Assembly: GCA_015655225.1 (NCBI GenBank) | Contig: JAATFK010000467.1 | Location: forward strand, 1-22,267 | Origin: Solirubrobacterales bacterium | Lineage (GTDB): Bacteria > Actinomycetota > Thermoleophilia > Solirubrobacterales > Solirubrobacteraceae | Length of the DNA: 22,267 bases | Direction of reading: 5' to 3' | Shown: piece after piece, positions 12,493 through 20,513 of the stretch | Numbering within the stretch: position 1 is the first letter of the stretch | Layout of the letters: each line of letters opens with the position of its first letter | Program-made: the position numbers and the translations under genes | The notes under the pieces: model-generated | What the model saw: the letters and a program-made list of their open reading frames with translations, nothing else | What the model was told of the DNA's origin: nothing | Database searches by the model: none

Positions 12493-13551
12493 GTGCCCGA
12501 TCCGACCGCCACCCGCGTCGTCGTCGCCGACGACAGTGGGCTGATGCGCCGCGTCGTCTCCGCGACGCTCGAGCACGCCGGCTTCACCGTCGTCGGCGGT
12601 GCGCGCGACGGCGACGAGGCGCTCGCGCTGTGCGAGCGCGAACAGCCCGACGCGATGACGCTCGACCTGGAGATGCCGGGCCTCGATGGGATCGGCGTGC
12701 TGAAGGCGCTGCGCCGTCAGGGCGACCACGCGACCCCGGTCGTCGTCGTCTCCGCCTTCTCGCCGTCGCACGGCGCGCGCGCCGTCGACGCCCTCGCGGA
12801 GGGCGCCTTCGACCTCGTCGAGAAGCCGGCGGTCGGCGACGGGATCGACCGCTTCACGAGCGAGCTGAGCGACAAGGTGCGCCTCGCGGCCGCCTCGCGC
12901 GTGCGCTTTAGCCTGCCGCGGCCGTCGCTGCCCGTCGGCGGCGGCGGCGCCGGCCGGCGCGAGCGCCGCATCGGCGCCCACCGCGGCACCCGCCGGCTCG
13001 TCGTGATCGCCTGCTCGACCGGCGGCCCGAGGGCGCTCGCGGAGCTGGTGCCGGCGCTGCCGGCGCGGCTCGGCGCGGGCACGCTGATCGTCCAGCACAT
13101 GCCGCCCGGCTTCACCGGCTCGCTCGCGGCCCGGCTCGACCGCGCCTCCCAGCTGAGCGTCCGCGAGGCGGTCGAGGGCGAGCCGCTCGACCCCGGCGCC
13201 GCGCTGCTCGCGCCCGGCGGCGCGCACCTGCGCCTGGCCGAGCCGGCGCGCACGATCCTCCTCAGCGACGCGCCCGAGGTCGGCGGCCTGCGGCCCCGCG
13301 CGGACGTCACGATCGCCGACGTGGCGCGCGCGTTCGGCGAGCGCGTCGTGCTCGTCGTGCTGACGGGGATGGGGAAGGACGGCCTCGAGGGCGCGCTGGA
13401 GGTGCGCCGTCGCGGCGGCCGGATCCTCGTCGAGGCGGAGTCGACCTGCACCGTCTACGGGATGCCGCGCGCCGTCGTCGAGGCGGAGCTGGCGGACGAG
13501 GTCCTGCCGCTCGGCGAGCTGCCGGCGGCGATCGCGGCGGAGGCCGGCTGA
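12493..13551 (+). CDS. cheB: Protein-glutamate methylesterase/glutaminase CheB
   Basis: CheB removes methyl groups from receptor glutamates and deamidates glutamines during adaptation. The 352-residue product has an N-terminal receiver domain (RVVVADDSGLMRR, phospho-acceptor Asp58 in LDLEMPGLDG, and EKPAVG with the conserved Lys) and a C-terminal esterase domain from about 168. The catalytic triad is visible as Ser175 in ACSTGGPRAL, His202 in VQHMPPGFTGSLAARL and Asp296 in LTGMGKDG. The linker is Arg/Gly-rich. GTG 12493 has no Shine-Dalgarno sequence and starts six bases past the cheW stop, so reinitiation is likely. Its stop TGA shares one base with the cheR ATG. Confidence 0.95.
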   Translation: MPDPTATRVVVADDSGLMRRVVSATLEHAGFTVVGGARDGDEALALCEREQPDAMTLDLEMPGLDGIGVLKALRRQGDHATPVVVVSAFSPSHGARAVDALAEGAFDLVEKPAVGDGIDRFTSELSDKVRLAAASRVRFSLPRPSLPVGGGGAGRRERRIGAHRGTRRLVVIACSTGGPRALAELVPALPARLGAGTLIVQHMPPGFTGSLAARLDRASQLSVREAVEGEPLDPGAALLAPGGAHLRLAEPARTILLSDAPEVGGLRPRADVTIADVARAFGERVVLVVLTGMGKDGLEGALEVRRRGGRILVEAESTCTVYGMPRAVVEAELADEVLPLGELPAAIAAEAG

Positions 13552-14378
13552 TGGCCGCCACCCTGCGCCAGTCGCCCGCCGCGCCCGCGACCACTGACGA
13601 TTACGTCGCCTTCTGCGAGGGGATCCGCGCGACGACGCAGATCGACCTGCTCCAGTACAAGCGCGGCCAGATGGAGCGACGCATCCGCTCCTTCGCCCAG
13701 CGCCAGGGGATCGGCGAGCTGGCGGACTACCTCGCGCTGCTGCGCTCGGACCCGGCGGAGCTGGACGCGTTCCTCGACCGCATGACGATCAACGTCTCGC
13801 AGCTGTGGCGCAATCCGGAGCAGTGGCAGGTGCTGGAGCAGGAGGTGCTGCCGGAGCTGCTGGCCGCGCGCGGGCGCCTGAGCGCCTGGAGCGCCGGCTG
13901 CTCCTACGGCGCCGAGGCCTACACGCTCGCGGCGATCTGCCGCCAGCTGGCGCCGAGCGCGCCGGTCGAGATCGTCGGCACCGACATCGACCGGCGGATG
14001 GTGCAGCGCGCCCGCCGCGGCCGCTTCAGCGCCGAGGACGCGCGCACCGCTCCGGCCGCGCAGCTGCGCCGCTGGTTCACCGAGGACGACGAGGAGGGCG
14101 CCGGCGGCTGGGCCGCGTCCCCTGAGCTGCGGGCGGTCACGCGCTTCGAGGTCGGCGACCTGCTGCGGCTGCGCTCGAGACGCCCGACCGCCGACCTCGT
14201 CCTCTGCCGCAACACCGTCATCTACTTCACCGAGGAGGTGCGCGACGCGCTCCACCGCCGTCTCGTCGAGGCGCTGCGCCCCGGCGGCTACCTCGTGATC
14301 GGCTCGACCGAGCGCGTCTCGAACGCCCGTGAGCTGGGCCTCGTCGCGACCCACCCCTTCACCTACCGCAAGGGCTGA
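13551..14378 (+). CDS. cheR: Chemotaxis protein methyltransferase CheR
   Basis: CheR methylates receptor glutamates using S-adenosylmethionine. The 275-residue product has the N-terminal helical domain with TINVSQLWRNPEQW, the counterpart of the TxNxSxFFRN element. The methyltransferase domain follows with AWSAGCSYGAEAYTLA (SAM-binding motif), EIVGTDID, and VLCRNTVIYFTEEV, then GGYLVIGSTERVSN. The SAM motif reads SYGAEAY where many CheR proteins have STGEEPY, a variant seen in Gram-positive homologues. Length is normal. The start overlaps the cheB stop by one base and cheA follows after three bases. Confidence 0.94.
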   Translation: MAATLRQSPAAPATTDDYVAFCEGIRATTQIDLLQYKRGQMERRIRSFAQRQGIGELADYLALLRSDPAELDAFLDRMTINVSQLWRNPEQWQVLEQEVLPELLAARGRLSAWSAGCSYGAEAYTLAAICRQLAPSAPVEIVGTDIDRRMVQRARRGRFSAEDARTAPAAQLRRWFTEDDEEGAGGWAASPELRAVTRFEVGDLLRLRSRRPTADLVLCRNTVIYFTEEVRDALHRRLVEALRPGGYLVIGSTERVSNARELGLVATHPFTYRKG

Positions 14379-14381
14379 TCG

Positions 14382-16370
14382 ATGGACACCTCCGAGTACC
14401 TCCCGATGTTCCTGGCGGAGTCGCGCGAGCACCTGCAGGAGCTGAACCTCGCCGTCGTACGGATCGAGGAGACGCCCGACGACCGCGCCACGGTCGACGA
14501 GATCTTCCGCATCGCCCACTCGCTGAAGGGCATGAGCGCGACGATGGGGTTCGCCGCGATCGCGGCGCTGACGCACGAGATGGAGAACGTCTTCGAGCTG
14601 CTGCGCCAGCGCACCGACGGCCTCTCGCGGGACGCGATCGACGTGCTCTTCGAATGCCTCGACGCGCTCGAGGCGTCGGTCGGCGCGATCGAGCTGGACG
14701 GCGTCGAGCAGCTCGACCCGAGCCGGCTCGTGCAGCGGCTTCAGGGGCTCGTGCGCGAGCGCACGCCGGAGCAGGAGCTGGAGCGGATCGGCGGCGTCGA
14801 CCTGCCGTCGGTCGAGGACATCGCCACCGACGAGGCCCGCCGCGTCGTCCACCTCGTCGCCGAGCTGGGCGAGGAGACGCTGATGCCGGCGGTGCGCGCG
14901 TTCATGCTCTTCGCGGCGCTCGCCGAGCACGGTGAGATCGTCGGCAGCATCCCGACGCAGGAGGGGGTCGAGCAGTTCGCCGGCCGCCGCGTCGAGGTCT
15001 GGCTCGCCTCCGAGCACGAGGACGAGGTGCTGCGCACGGCCGCCGCCGAGGTCAGCGACGTGGTCGGCGTGGTGGTCGACGCGGAGCCGGCGATCGTCGC
15101 CGCCGCCGAGGTCGTGACCGCCGCCGCGACCGACGCCCTGCGACCCCACGACGGCGGCGCCGCCTCCGCCGCGCACGCCCGCAGGGGCGCCGCGACCGTC
15201 CGCGTCGACGCCGAGCGGCTCGACCAGCTGATGCACTTCATGGGCGAGCTGGTGATCCACCGCACGGTCGTCGAGACGCTCGCCGCCGACGCCGACGTGC
15301 CCGGCCTGCCGCAGGCGATCCAGGATCTCGCGCGCAGCTCGCAGGCGCTGCAGGCGATGGTGATGCAGGTCCGCATGATCCCGGTCGAGGCGGTCTTCCT
15401 GCGCTTCCCGCGGCTCGTCCGCGACCTCTCCTCGAAGCTCGGCAAGGAGGTCGAGCTGCGGCTCGTGGGCCAGGACACGGAGCTCGACCGGACCGTCGTC
15501 GACGCGCTCGGCGACCCGCTCGTCCACCTCGTCCGCAACTCGCTCGACCACGGCCTCGAAGCGCCCGAGGAGCGCGAGGCGAAGGGCAAGCCGTCGACCG
15601 GCGTGCTCGAGATCTCCGCGCGCCACGCGGGCGGCAACGTGATCATCAGCGTGCGCGACGACGGTCGCGGGATCGACCCCGCACGGGTCGCGCGCAAGGC
15701 CGTCGAGCGGGGGCTGATCGCGCCCGAGGCGGAGCCCACGGTCGACGTCGCGCGCGCCATCGAGCTGCTCTTCGAGCCCGGCTTCTCGACCGCCGAGACG
15801 ACGAGCGACATCTCCGGCCGCGGCGTCGGCATGGACGCCGTGCAGGCGAGCATCCGCGACCTCGGCGGCGAGGTCGTGATGGCCTCGACGCCGGGCGAGG
15901 GCTCGCACACCGAGATCCGCCTCCCGCTCACGCTCGCGATCATGGCCGCGCTGCTGGTCGAGACGCAGGGGCTGCCGTTCGCGATCCCGCTCGACCGCGT
16001 CGAGCGGACGCTGCGGCTGGAGGACCACACCGTGCGCTCCGTCGCGGGCGCGCGCATGCTCGTGCTGGGAGACGGCGTCCTGCCGTTGATCGACGCGGGC
16101 GAGACGCTCGGTCGCGGCTGCGGGGAGGACGGCGAGCTGCACGCCCACGCCGTCATCGTCCGTGGCCGCGAGCGGCGTCTCGCGCTTGCCGTCGCGACGC
16201 TCGTCGGCCAGCGCGAGCTGGTCACGCGCCCGCTCCCGTCCGAGGTCAGCGACAGCGCGGCGGTCTCCGGCGGAGCCGTCCTCTCGAACGGCGAGATCGC
16301 CCTGATCGTCGACTGCGACGCGCTCACCGCGACACGCGCCGAGCGTCCCGTTCCCCTTCCCGTCCTCTGA
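14382..16370 (+). CDS. cheA: Chemotaxis histidine kinase CheA
   Basis: CheA autophosphorylates in response to receptors and passes phosphate to CheY and CheB. The 662-residue product has all five domains. P1 (1-130) has the phospho-accepting His46 in IFRIAHSLKGMSATMGF. P2 (about 165-245) is a variable CheY/CheB docking region. P3 (about 270-330) is the dimerisation helix pair starting VRVDAERLDQLMHFMGELV. P4 (about 335-525) has the N box HLVRNSLDHGLE (Asn386), DDGRGID (from Asp427) and GRGVGMDAV. P5 (530-662) is CheW-like. It follows cheR by three bases. I saw no AGA codon in this gene. Confidence 0.97.
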   Translation: MDTSEYLPMFLAESREHLQELNLAVVRIEETPDDRATVDEIFRIAHSLKGMSATMGFAAIAALTHEMENVFELLRQRTDGLSRDAIDVLFECLDALEASVGAIELDGVEQLDPSRLVQRLQGLVRERTPEQELERIGGVDLPSVEDIATDEARRVVHLVAELGEETLMPAVRAFMLFAALAEHGEIVGSIPTQEGVEQFAGRRVEVWLASEHEDEVLRTAAAEVSDVVGVVVDAEPAIVAAAEVVTAAATDALRPHDGGAASAAHARRGAATVRVDAERLDQLMHFMGELVIHRTVVETLAADADVPGLPQAIQDLARSSQALQAMVMQVRMIPVEAVFLRFPRLVRDLSSKLGKEVELRLVGQDTELDRTVVDALGDPLVHLVRNSLDHGLEAPEEREAKGKPSTGVLEISARHAGGNVIISVRDDGRGIDPARVARKAVERGLIAPEAEPTVDVARAIELLFEPGFSTAETTSDISGRGVGMDAVQASIRDLGGEVVMASTPGEGSHTEIRLPLTLAIMAALLVETQGLPFAIPLDRVERTLRLEDHTVRSVAGARMLVLGDGVLPLIDAGETLGRGCGEDGELHAHAVIVRGRERRLALAVATLVGQRELVTRPLPSEVSDSAAVSGGAVLSNGEIALIVDCDALTATRAERPVPLPVL

Positions 16371-16402
16371 GCCCAGCCCGCCGCTCGAAAGGAACCACCG
16401 AC

Positions 16403-16993
16403 GTGACCACCGACTTCACCGAGCTGCAGCTCGACGCCCTGCGCGAGCTCGCCAACATCGGCTCCGGCAATGCCGCGACCGCCCTCGCCCAGATGCTCGG
16501 CCGCGAGGTCGAGCTGGCCGTGCCGCGCGCGCTCGCGCTGCCGCTGGCCGACGCGGTCGACGCGGTCGGGCCGGCCGACGCGAGCCGCAGCGCGGTCGTG
16601 CTGCCGATCTTCGGCGACCTCGACGCGATCGTCCTGCTGCTGTTCTCCGACCTCGACGCGGCGGCGCTCTGCGGCCTGCTCGGCGTCGAGGCGGGCACCG
16701 AGTGGGGCGACTCCGCACTCGGCGAGATCGGCAACATCCTCGGCACCTCCTACATCAACGCGCTCGCGACGCTCGCGGGCGTCGCGATCGAGCCGCGCCC
16801 GCCGCACGTCGTGACCGACATGCTGGGCGCGATCGTCGCGTCGCTGCTGACCGAGACCGCGGGCGAGACCGACGTCGCGCTGGTGCTCGACTCGGAGCTC
16901 GACGTCCAGGGCGTCGCCTGCTCGATGTCGTTCCTGCTGCTCCCCACCGCCGGTGGCGTCGCCGAGCTGCTCGAACGGCTCGGGATGGGCTGA
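16403..16993 (+). CDS. cheC: CheY-P phosphatase CheC
   Basis: CheC dephosphorylates CheY-P and binds CheD. The 196-residue product has both copies of the family active-site pattern (D/S-x3-E-x2-N-x22-P): Asp11, Glu15 and Asn18 in DALRELANIGSGNAATALAQ with a Pro 23 residues on, and Ser104, Glu108 and Asn111 in SALGEIGNILGTSYINAL. Both look intact, so it should be an active phosphatase. A strong AAAGGAA precedes GTG 16403. The following gene is cheD, its known partner in Bacillus and Thermotoga, six bases downstream. No CheZ is present, as expected for this type of system. Confidence 0.95.
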   Translation: MTTDFTELQLDALRELANIGSGNAATALAQMLGREVELAVPRALALPLADAVDAVGPADASRSAVVLPIFGDLDAIVLLLFSDLDAAALCGLLGVEAGTEWGDSALGEIGNILGTSYINALATLAGVAIEPRPPHVVTDMLGAIVASLLTETAGETDVALVLDSELDVQGVACSMSFLLLPTAGGVAELLERLGMG

Positions 16994-16999
16994 GGGAAC

Positions 17000-17524
17000 G
17001 TGAGGATCGTGCGCATGGGAGAGCTGGCCGCATCCGCGAGCGCCGACGAGGAGCTGGTCTCGATCGGCCTCGGCTCGTGCATCGGGCTGACGCTGATCGA
17101 CCGCGCCCGGCCGGTCGCCGCGCTCGCGCACGTGATGCTGCCCGACTCCGCCGCGGCGGCCGACGGCGCGCCCGGCAAGTACGCCGACCGCGCGGTCCCG
17201 GCGCTGATCGAGGCGGCCGAGGAGCTGGGCGCCCGGCGGCTGCGGCTGGAGGCCGTGATCGTCGGCGGGGCGCAGATGTTCACGCTCGGCAACGGCAGCG
17301 CGCTCGACGTCGGCGCCCGCAACACGGCGGCCGTGCGCGGCGCGCTCGCGGCCGCGCGGATCCCGCTGCGGGCAGAGCGGACCGGCGGCAGCCGCGGGCG
17401 GACCGTCCGCGTCCACGTCGGCGACGCGCGCGTGACGGTGAAGGAGGCGGGCGGCACCGACGTGCCGCTCTTCGGCGGCCAGGTCCCGGCCGCCAGACGG
17501 ACGACCAGGGCGGGAGCACGATGA
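17000..17524 (+). CDS. cheD: Chemoreceptor glutamine deamidase CheD
   Basis: CheD deamidates specific receptor glutamines and also activates CheC. The 174-residue product shows GLGSCIGL with the catalytic Cys27 and LAHVMLP with His44, the same positions as in Thermotoga CheD. The third active-site residue, usually Thr21, is Ser21 here, which should keep the hydroxyl. Further conserved parts are KYADRAVPALIE, IVGGAQMF and GARNTAAVRGAL. The C-terminal tail is basic. GTG 17000 lies after GAGGGAA. The stop overlaps the fliM ATG, tying adaptation to switch gene translation. Confidence 0.94.
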   Translation: MRIVRMGELAASASADEELVSIGLGSCIGLTLIDRARPVAALAHVMLPDSAAAADGAPGKYADRAVPALIEAAEELGARRLRLEAVIVGGAQMFTLGNGSALDVGARNTAAVRGALAAARIPLRAERTGGSRGRTVRVHVGDARVTVKEAGGTDVPLFGGQVPAARRTTRAGAR

Positions 17525-18501
17525 GCGAGATCCTCACCAACGACCAGATCGCCGCGCTCGTCGCGGCCGCCAAGCAGGGCGAGCTGCCGGACGACGGCGC
17601 CAGCGCCGCGGGTCGCCGCGCGCGGCGGCTGCGGACGGTCAACTTCGCCCGCCCGACGAAGTTCACGAGCGAGCAGGAGCGGCGGATCGTCCGCACGCTC
17701 GACATGTTCTGCCAGACGGCCGCGACGCGGCTCTCGGCGGAGCTGCGCGTGCCGCTCGAGCTGGAGGTGATCAACACCAGCCAGCTGACCTGGTCGACCG
17801 CGCAGCAGCAGCTGCCGCCCAACTCGCTCGGCGCGCCGCTCTCGGTGCAGCCCTCCGACACGCGGATGCTGATGACGGTCGAGCTGCCGTTCGTCCTGAT
17901 GACGATCGAGTACCTGCTCGGCGGCGGCGCGGTCGACCGGCCCCCGCGGGCGCGCAAGCTGAGCGAGATCGACTGGGTGCTGGCGCGGCGGCTGTTCGAG
18001 ACGCTGAGCGGCCAGCTGTCGGTCGTCTGGCAGGACCTCGCGGGCCAGACGCTGGAGGCGCTCGAGCTCGACACCCACGTCGAGGGGATCCAGGTCGCGG
18101 CGATCAGCGAGCCGACCCTGACGGTGACGCTCGAGTCGCGCATCGCGCGCCATTCCTCGACGCTCGCGCTGCTGATCCCGTGGGCCGCGATCGATGGCGT
18201 CGCCGACCAGGTCGCGGGCCGCGACGTGCGGATGCAGGTCGAGGACCCGGCTGCCTCGGGCGCGATGCGCCGGGCGGTAGCCGAGGCGCAGGTGACGATG
18301 CGCGCCGAGGTCGGCTCGGTCGACATGGCGATCGACGAGGTGCTCGGGCTGCTGCCCGGCGACCTCGTCAAGCTCGGCGCCCCGGCCGCGTCAGGCGTCG
18401 CGCTGTTCGCCGAGGACGTCCAGATCCACCACGCCAAGCCGGGCCGCAGCGGCAGCCGCCGCGCGGTTCAGATCGTCTCGGCCACGGGAGAGGCGCCGTG
18501 A
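17521..18501 (+). CDS. fliM: Flagellar motor switch protein FliM
   Basis: FliM is the C-ring subunit that binds CheY-P. The 326-residue product starts with a short peptide SEILTNDQIAALVAA, the counterpart of the LSQxEIDALL CheY-binding segment. The central CheC-like domain runs about 45-230 (VNFARPTKFTSEQERRI, then PFVLMTIEYLLGGGAVDRP), and the SpoA domain lies at about 245-320 (VTMRAEVGSVDMAIDEVLGL, then LPGDLVKLGAP). Length is typical. ATG 17521 overlaps cheD; the frame is open upstream only as a shadow of cheC/cheD. Its stop overlaps the FliY start (GTGA). Confidence 0.95.
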   Translation: MSEILTNDQIAALVAAAKQGELPDDGASAAGRRARRLRTVNFARPTKFTSEQERRIVRTLDMFCQTAATRLSAELRVPLELEVINTSQLTWSTAQQQLPPNSLGAPLSVQPSDTRMLMTVELPFVLMTIEYLLGGGAVDRPPRARKLSEIDWVLARRLFETLSGQLSVVWQDLAGQTLEALELDTHVEGIQVAAISEPTLTVTLESRIARHSSTLALLIPWAAIDGVADQVAGRDVRMQVEDPAASGAMRRAVAEAQVTMRAEVGSVDMAIDEVLGLLPGDLVKLGAPAASGVALFAEDVQIHHAKPGRSGSRRAVQIVSATGEAP

Positions 18502-19421
18502 ACGCCACCGATGCCCTGATGCGCCTCGGCGCCTCGACCGCCGAGGCGATCGCGAAGGTGCTCGACAACCTCTGTCCCGACCAGGTCGAGCGCGGCGACG
18601 TGGCGGCGCTGAACCCCGACACGAACCCGTTCGCGACGCTCGAGATGCCGGCCGTCGCGGTCTCCGTGAACTACGTCGACGGCGTCACCGGCGGCAACGT
18701 GTTCGTGATGACGGCGCGCGGCGCGCGGCGGATCGCGGCCGCGATGATGGGCTCCGCGCCGCCTGACGACGACGAGACCGAGCTGACCGTGCTCGAGCTG
18801 TCGGCCGTCGCCGAGGCCGCCAACCAGATGATGGCCGCGGCCGCCAGCGCGACGAGCGTCGTGCTCGGCCAGGAGGTCGAGATCGCCCCGCCGGAGACGA
18901 AGATCCTCCACAGTCTCGCGGAGGCGGTCGAGGCGTTCGAGACGGCGCCGCACGGCGCGCGCGCGACGTTCCGCGTCTGCGACGAGCCGTGCCGGCTCGT
19001 CCAGCTGGTGCCGAACGCGTTCGTCGTGCGGATGACGCGCGCGCTCGACGAGATGGGCGTCGAGCACGTCAGCGGCGGCGGCCCCGGCAGCATCGACGAG
19101 TCGCGCGACTCGATCGACGACGGGCTCGCGCTGGAGGACGCGCTGCGCGAGATCCGCGTGCGCGTCTGGGCCGAGCTCGGCCGTACGCGCGTGCCGCTCG
19201 GCAGCGCGCCCGAGATGCCGTTCGGCTCCGTGCTGGAGCTCGACCGCAAGGCTGAGGACCCCGTCGACCTCTACGTCAACGGCCTGCGCTTCGCGAGCGG
19301 TCGCCTCGTCCTGACCGACGAGGGCGAGTGGGCGATCCGGCTGGCCGAGGTCGCCGGCCGCGAGGCCCCCGCCACGAGTCCCCCCACCCCCGAAACGATG
19401 ACGGAAGGAGCTGTGCCCTGA
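18498..19421 (+). CDS. fliY: Flagellar motor switch phosphatase FliY
   Basis: FliY combines a CheC-like phosphatase domain with a C-terminal FliN domain and removes phosphate from CheY-P at the switch. The 307-residue product has the CheC-type pattern Ser102, Glu106 and Asn109 (ELSAVAEAANQ) with prolines 22-23 residues later, and a SpoA/FliN domain at about 215-290 (VRVWAELGRTRVPLGSAPEM, then FGSVLELDRKAEDPVDLYVN). Only one phosphatase motif is evident. It lacks the extra N-terminal CheY-binding part of B. subtilis FliY (378 residues). GTG 18498 overlaps fliM. An annotation as FliN would also be defensible because of the C-terminal domain. Confidence 0.88.
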   Translation: MNATDALMRLGASTAEAIAKVLDNLCPDQVERGDVAALNPDTNPFATLEMPAVAVSVNYVDGVTGGNVFVMTARGARRIAAAMMGSAPPDDDETELTVLELSAVAEAANQMMAAAASATSVVLGQEVEIAPPETKILHSLAEAVEAFETAPHGARATFRVCDEPCRLVQLVPNAFVVRMTRALDEMGVEHVSGGGPGSIDESRDSIDDGLALEDALREIRVRVWAELGRTRVPLGSAPEMPFGSVLELDRKAEDPVDLYVNGLRFASGRLVLTDEGEWAIRLAEVAGREAPATSPPTPETMTEGAVP

Positions 19422-19780
19422 TGGCACGTGTGCTTGTAGTCGATGACGCGGCGTTCATGCGCAGAATGTTGACCGACGCGCTGACCACCGGTGGCCACGA
19501 GGTCGTTGGCGAAGCGGGCAACGGCGTCGAAGCGATCGCGCGGTTCCAGGAGCTGCGACCCGAGCTGACGACGCTCGACATCACGATGCCGGAGAAGGAC
19601 GGCCTCGACGCGCTCCGCGAGATCATGGCGATCGACCCCGGCGCGAAGGTCGTGATGTGCTCCGCGCTCGGCCAGGAGGCGAAGGTGCTGGAGTCGATCA
19701 AGCTCGGCGCGAAGGACTTCGTCGTCAAGCCGTTCCAGCCCGAGCGCGTCCTCACCGCGGTCGGCAGAGCGCTCGACTAG
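19421..19780 (+). CDS. cheY: Chemotaxis response regulator CheY
   Basis: CheY carries phosphate from CheA to the switch. The 119-residue product is a single receiver domain with acidic Asp8-Asp9, phospho-acceptor Asp53 in LDITMPEKDG, Ser81 in MCSALGQE and Lys103 in VVKPFQP. It is close to the Bacillus/Thermotoga type. ATG 19421 shares a base with the fliY stop and has GGAAGGAG ten bases upstream. It is the last gene before a long hairpin, so it likely ends the che/switch transcript. Confidence 0.96.
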   Translation: MARVLVVDDAAFMRRMLTDALTTGGHEVVGEAGNGVEAIARFQELRPELTTLDITMPEKDGLDALREIMAIDPGAKVVMCSALGQEAKVLESIKLGAKDFVVKPFQPERVLTAVGRALD

Positions 19781-19792
19781 CAGTCGCAAAAC

Positions 19793-19827
19793 CCCGTTGC
19801 AGCAGGCGTCTTCGCCTGCGCGACGGG
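19793..19827 (+). terminator. Long hairpin after cheY, terminator-like
   Basis: CCCGTTGC (19793-19800) pairs with GCGACGGG (19820-19827) with one G-U. A bulged A is followed by a perfect inner stem GCAGGCG/CGCCTGC (19802-19808 and 19813-19819) capped by TCTT. This makes 15 pairs. No T-run follows. It starts 12 bases past the cheY stop and ends 17 bases before the fliO promoter. Confidence 0.7.
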
Positions 19828-19844
19828 TCCTCGAAGGTCGCCGC

Positions 19845-19871
19845 TAAAGCATTCGTCCAGGCGGCCGATCA
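19845..19871 (+). promoter_or_regulatory. FliA/WhiG-type promoter for fliOPQR
   Basis: TAAA (19845-19848), exactly 15 bases, then GCCGATCA (19864-19871) is a perfect -35 and a 7/8 match to the -10 of the TAAA-N15-GCCGATAA consensus for flagellar sigma-28/sigma-D and WhiG. It sits in a 124-base intergenic gap, 33 bases before the fliO ATG, right after a hairpin. It is the best of the three matches. Confidence 0.78.
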
Positions 19872-19904
19872 CCAGGGACGACTCTTCCCTCGGAGTCTCC
19901 CTCG

Positions 19905-20513
19905 ATGATCAACGCTTCCCTGCTTCCACGGGTGGCGGTGCTGCGTGCTGCCGTGATGGCGGCGCTGCTCGCCGTCGTCTCGCTCCTGCTCACCGCGGCT
20001 CCCTCGATCGCGGCCGGCACCTCGACGGCGCCCGCCGACGGGGAGAAGACGCCCGTCGACCTGACCGGCGCCACCGGCCCCGGCTCGAGCGGCGGCGGCG
20101 CCAGCTTCGTCCGCACGATCGTCGGCCTGGCGGTCGTGATCGGCGTGATCTACGGCGTCGCCTGGGTCCTCAGACAGCGCAGAGCCAGCAGACTGGCGCG
20201 CGCCACCGGCGTCGGGCTCGCGACGATCGCCTCCGTGCCGCTCGGCCCGAAGGGCTCGGTCCACCTCGTCCGCGCCGGTCGCGACCTGGTGCTCGTCGGC
20301 GTCGGAGAGCACGGCGTCACGCCGATCCGCACCTACGCCGAGGAGGAGGCGCGCGACGCCGGCCTGATCGACGAGGAGGGCCAGCTGCTGGCCGCGACCG
20401 ACGACGGCCCGGCGCGCACGCCGGGCGCGCGGCGGCTGCCGTCGCTGGCGAGCCTCGACCTGCGCCCGCGCGCGCTCGTCGACCAGGCCCGTCAGTGGAC
20501 GGTGAGGCGATGA
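19905..20513 (+). CDS. fliO: Flagellar biosynthesis protein FliO
   Basis: FliO helps assemble the FliP ring of the export gate. The 202-residue product has an N-terminal signal-like hydrophobic segment (about 10-36), a Gly/Ser/Thr-rich stretch, and one membrane helix at about 68-88 (FVRTIVGLAVVIGVIYGVAW) followed by the basic LRQRRASRLAR and the FliO domain with VPLGPKGSVHLVRAGRDLVL and VGVGEHGVTPIR. This layout is typical of Gram-positive FliO. GGAG lies nine bases before ATG 19905. The stop overlaps the likely fliP start (ATGA). Three adjacent Arg codons after the membrane helix are AGA. Confidence 0.9.
   Translation: MINASLLPRVAVLRAAVMAALLAVVSLLLTAAPSIAAGTSTAPADGEKTPVDLTGATGPGSSGGGASFVRTIVGLAVVIGVIYGVAWVLRQRRASRLARATGVGLATIASVPLGPKGSVHLVRAGRDLVLVGVGEHGVTPIRTYAEEEARDAGLIDEEGQLLAATDDGPARTPGARRLPSLASLDLRPRALVDQARQWTVRR

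Noticed and set aside
13455..16148. Very long open frame on the - strand (897 codons) opposite cheR and cheA; similar ones at 14741-17416, 432-2171 and 2688-4571
   Set aside because: They are composition shadows of GC-rich genes: Arg/Asp/Val/His-rich with no recognisable motif, opposite genes with clear family motifs.
19781..19904. Possible c-di-GMP or other riboswitch before fliO
   Set aside because: The GCAAAACC near 19786 recalled part of the c-di-GMP-I core, but the other conserved segments are missing and the stem is a simple hairpin lying upstream of the likely promoter.
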